Source of the DNA: Candidatus Cloacimonadota bacterium
Lineage (GTDB): Bacteria > Cloacimonadota > Cloacimonadia > Cloacimonadales > JAOZMQ01
Length of the DNA: 17,764 nt
Assembly: GCA_029934195.1 (NCBI GenBank)
Contig: JAOZMQ010000017.1
Span: forward strand, 1-17,764
Direction of reading: 5' to 3'
The notes below the pieces were generated by a model. It saw nothing but the letters and a program-made list of their open reading frames with translations, did not search any database and was not told where the DNA came from. The position numbers and the translations under genes were made by a program. Position 1 is the first letter of the stretch. Each line of letters opens with the position of its first letter. Positions 15,459-17,764 of this stretch are shown piece after piece.

Positions 15459-16673
15459 GTGTTTAAAGAAGGACATTCAAGAGAACTTTTTGATAAGTTA
15501 TTTCGTAAAGGTTGGCCAATGTGGGTCGGAGGTATGCTATTAGCTTTTATCAATGTTTTACTTTTTGCAATAAAGTATCCTTGGGGAGCTAGTGCCGGTT
15601 ACGTCAATATTGGTCAAAACTTATTTAACAGTCTGGGATTAGAAGGATTTGATGCAACTGCAATATCCTTACATGCAGTCGCAATGTTGAATATTTTTAT
15701 CATACTTGGAGCTTTTGCTTCCTCATTATGGTCAAAAGAATTTGGAATTCGTATTCCGCCTGTCGGGGAATTGATTAAAGGTTTACTTGGTGGAATTTTG
15801 ATGGGCATCGGAGCTACTGTGGGAATCGGATGTACTACAGGTGGATTCTTCTCTGGTGTAGCCGCTTTGTCCGGTGGTGCTTTATTTCTTACTATTGGAC
15901 TTTTAATTGGGACATTTGTCGCTTTAAAATATCTCTTATGGGAAATGGAAGTTTTTCCAAAATTTAGTATGGGAAAAGCTTATTCGTTTCTTGTAGGAAC
16001 TGGTAAAAATAGTGGTTGGCAACGATGGTTAGGTTGGATTGTAGTTGCATTTACACTCTTCCTTTTCAGTCGATACACTAATTCTGGAAGTATAACAACC
16101 AAAGTAGTTGGCTGGCATATTTTTCTTGGTCTGATTCTTGGAATTATTTTACAAAGATCAAGATTCTGCATTGTAAGAGCTTTTAGAGAACCTTTTATGA
16201 CTGGTGAATCTGAAGCTCCGGTAGCAGTTATTCTCAGTCTTCTTATTGCTCTTATAGGTTTTACTATAATCAAATATTTTGGAATTGGTAATATTGCAGA
16301 AATAGCAACAAGAGCAATTGAAATGAAGTCAGTTTATGCTAACTTCTGGTTAAGAGGAATGATTGGTGGCTTTGTCTTCGGTTTAGGAATGACAATAGCT
16401 GGTGGTTGTGCTGTTGGTACACTTTGGCGAGCTGGCGAAGGTCATGTAAAATTATGGATGGCAGTTGTTGGTTTTGTCATAATGGCTCCAATGTCGAAAA
16501 AATTTATCGTACCATTTGTTGTACGTATTTTACCTGAATCACTTCAAAGAAAAATGTATTTACCCGATGTTTTGGGATATACTGGTTCAGTTGTATTAAT
16601 ACTTGTTATTTTATTCCTTTGGTATTTATTTGCTAAGTGGAATGAAAAAACAGGAAAATTCTCTGCATTATAG
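15459..16673 (+). CDS. YeeE/YedE-family sulfur (thiosulfate) transporter, TsuA-like
   Basis: The protein of about 404 residues is hydrophobic throughout, with around nine or ten membrane segments and two related halves as in the YeeE/YedE (DUF395) family. Family motifs are GILMGIGATVGIGCTTGGFFSG in the first half and QRSRFCIVRAFREPFMTG and FGLGMTIAGGCAVGTLWRAGEG in the second. It contains exactly three cysteines (125, 237 and 317 from this start), each in one of these motifs. In characterised thiosulfate transporters conserved cysteines line the route and pass the ion inward. The substrate may be thiosulfate or another sulfane-sulfur anion; the sequence cannot decide. The preceding TusA and following exported rhodaneses agree with sulfur import. 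Confidence 0.9.
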   Translation: MFKEGHSRELFDKLFRKGWPMWVGGMLLAFINVLLFAIKYPWGASAGYVNIGQNLFNSLGLEGFDATAISLHAVAMLNIFIILGAFASSLWSKEFGIRIPPVGELIKGLLGGILMGIGATVGIGCTTGGFFSGVAALSGGALFLTIGLLIGTFVALKYLLWEMEVFPKFSMGKAYSFLVGTGKNSGWQRWLGWIVVAFTLFLFSRYTNSGSITTKVVGWHIFLGLILGIILQRSRFCIVRAFREPFMTGESEAPVAVILSLLIALIGFTIIKYFGIGNIAEIATRAIEMKSVYANFWLRGMIGGFVFGLGMTIAGGCAVGTLWRAGEGHVKLWMAVVGFVIMAPMSKKFIVPFVVRILPESLQRKMYLPDVLGYTGSVVLILVILFLWYLFAKWNEKTGKFSAL

Positions 16674-16685
16674 GAGGAAGAAACT

Positions 16686-17228
16686 ATGAAAAATGTAACA
16701 CTAATGGTTACGATCCTGATCGGAATATTTTTGTTATCTGGTTGTGGACAAGGACTTTCTCAGGATGCGGTTTTTAATAATGCAAAAGAGATGGTTAGTG
16801 CAGCAAAGTCCGGTATTGTTGAGATTGATTATAATGATTTCAAAGAAAAATTAGAGAAAAATGCTTTGCGTATTGTTATTGATATTAGAGAACCAGCAGA
16901 AGTTGAAAATGGTTTTATTAATCAACCAAATGCTGATGATGAGATTCCTTATCCAGAGACATTTACTGTAAATATCCCACGAGGCTTGATAGAATTTAAA
17001 ATCGCCGACAAAGAATATTGGGATGAAGAATTATGGGTAGAGATGCCGGATAAGGACGAAGAAATTGTATTATATTGTAAAAAAGGTGGAAGAGCTGCTT
17101 TAGCAACATTAGCTTTAAAAAACCTTGGTTACAAAAATGTGAAAAGTTTAAAAGGTGGTTATCGAATCTGGCTTGATCCGAATGCACCACTTGAAGAAGC
17201 ACCTAAATCCGGCGGAGGCTGTGGTTGA
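16686..17228 (+). CDS. Rhodanese-domain lipoprotein
   Basis: The 180-residue protein has a lipoprotein signal (LLSGC, lipidated Cys20) and one rhodanese domain. VIDIREPAEVENGFI (64-78) is the first rhodanese motif, and VLYCKKGGRAALA (128-140) is the active loop with catalytic Cys131. YKNVKSLKGGYRIWLDP closes the domain. A stretch of about 20 residues (NADDEIPYPETFTV) is inserted after the first motif. The mature protein should be anchored on the outer face of the inner membrane or in the outer membrane, where it could transfer sulfur from thiosulfate or polysulfide to the YeeE-like transporter. The C-terminus ends GGGCG, giving a second cysteine at 179. AGGAGG at 16672-16677 supports the start. 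Confidence 0.9.
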   Translation: MKNVTLMVTILIGIFLLSGCGQGLSQDAVFNNAKEMVSAAKSGIVEIDYNDFKEKLEKNALRIVIDIREPAEVENGFINQPNADDEIPYPETFTVNIPRGLIEFKIADKEYWDEELWVEMPDKDEEIVLYCKKGGRAALATLALKNLGYKNVKSLKGGYRIWLDPNAPLEEAPKSGGGCG

Positions 17229-17277
17229 TGTTTGTGTGTATTATTCTATAAAAAAATAACAGAAAAAAGGAATGAAA

Positions 17278-17764
17278 ATGAAAAAAAGAAGTTTGGTTAT
17301 ATTGATGGTGATAGTGTCTATCACAATGTTTATGGTGAGTTGTAAAGAAAGTTCTACTGATCCAGTTGTTAATGAATTTGACACTCTTCTCAACTATATG
17401 AATGACAACGGAATGACAATTACTGATTTAACAACAGACTGGATTATTACTTCTGATGCTACATTAGAAGCAGAAATAGCAAATTACTACGTAATGGATA
17501 TTAGAACCGGTGACACAAATGCAAATGGAGTTGTTGATTATATTGATGGTCATGTTCCAGGTGCAGTTGCTTCTTCGTATTCTACTATTGTAACCGATGC
17601 GGAAGCCTGTGGTGGGAAACCAATTATTGTTGTATGTTACACAGGTCAAACGGCTAGTCACGCTGTTATGGCACTCAGACTTTCCGGCTTTTCTGACGCA
17701 AAAGTACTTAAATGGGGTATGAGTAGCTGGCATAGTGATTTTGATTCATGGACTGCTAATACTG
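17278..17764 (+). CDS. Second rhodanese-domain lipoprotein, cut by the window end
   Basis: At least 162 residues are open to the right edge. The start ATG follows AAAAAGG (17264-17270) by 7 nt. A signal peptide with a lipobox-like MVSC gives Cys22 as the likely lipidated residue. The rhodanese domain shows VMDIRTGD, GHVPGAVA and IIVVCYTGQTASHAVMALRLSG, with catalytic Cys120 in CYTGQTA, followed by VLKWGMSSW. Between the first motif and GHVPGA lies an insertion, DTNANGVVDYID (79-90), that resembles a dockerin or EF-hand calcium-binding loop. It is a separate paralogue, not a duplicate of the preceding gene, and differs in the active loop. The end of the domain and the stop are outside the window. 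Confidence 0.88.
   Translation, partial: MKKRSLVILMVIVSITMFMVSCKESSTDPVVNEFDTLLNYMNDNGMTITDLTTDWIITSDATLEAEIANYYVMDIRTGDTNANGVVDYIDGHVPGAVASSYSTIVTDAEACGGKPIIVVCYTGQTASHAVMALRLSGFSDAKVLKWGMSSWHSDFDSWTANT

Noticed and set aside
17229..17277. Transcription terminator between the two rhodanese genes
   Set aside because: Only AT-rich sequence with a weak possible stem was found. There is no stable hairpin or U-tract.
1..17764. A changed genetic code in which UGA means tryptophan or glycine
   Set aside because: UGA ends several genes at natural ends (5323, 11909, 15222, 17228), and tryptophan is coded by TGG throughout. Internal UGA occurs only in the three mvhD genes.
1..17764. tRNA, rRNA, CRISPR array, insertion sequence or integrase
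   Set aside because: No cloverleaf, rRNA-like stretch, regularly spaced repeats, transposase motifs or terminal inverted repeats were seen.

Overview
The window looks like part of an AT-rich, Gram-negative-type anaerobic bacterium. Supporting signs are Shine-Dalgarno starts, a TetR regulator, Sec lipoproteins and bacterial-type selenocysteine signals. The fragment at the left edge resembles secreted proteins of the Bacteroidetes/FCB group, but the phylum cannot be fixed from this sequence.

Layout. A fragment of a probable secreted protein (1-157, minus) and a TetR-family regulator (256-951, minus) lie left of a divergent control region (952-1203). From 1204 to the right edge every gene is on the plus strand, closely spaced or overlapping, and reads as one long operon. 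It opens with a DsrE-family protein and TusA. Three blocks follow, each beginning with an MvhD-type electron-transfer subunit. Block I (1870-7551): MvhD, a QmoA/HdrA-like flavoprotein, an HdrA/QmoB-like flavoprotein and two FrhB/FdhB-like iron-sulfur proteins. Block II (7554-11406): MvhD, a 1013-residue HdrA that fuses the two flavoprotein types kept separate in block I, and a second DsrE-family protein. Block III (11484-15446): MvhD, a third FrhB-like protein, a FloxB/AsrA-like dicluster protein, a FloxA/AsrB-like FAD/NAD(P) reductase, HdrC and a second TusA. The operon continues with a YeeE/YedE (TsuA-like) transporter and two rhodanese lipoproteins, the last cut by the window end.

The main result is that all three mvhD genes carry an in-frame UGA in the motif G-[UGA]-H-P-G-D-C-H-Y. 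A plain ORF caller truncates each gene at about half length. Each UGA is followed 16 nt later by a perfect 7-bp stem with a GGU or GGC loop, as expected of a bacterial SECIS element. The closing pair changes from A-U to U-A in the third copy while the encoded amino acids change. These are therefore best read as three intact selenoproteins.

Working model (inference). Thiosulfate or other sulfane sulfur enters through the YeeE-type transporter after handling by exported rhodaneses. TusA and DsrE carriers pass it on as persulfide in the cytoplasm. An HdrA/MvhD/FrhB/Flox/HdrC electron-transfer assembly then couples its redox chemistry to NAD(P)H and ferredoxin-like carriers, perhaps with flavin-based electron bifurcation. 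No HdrB is present, so this is not a standard heterodisulfide reductase operon. The YedE-TusA-DsrE combination recalls the gene set reported in sulfur-disproportionating bacteria.
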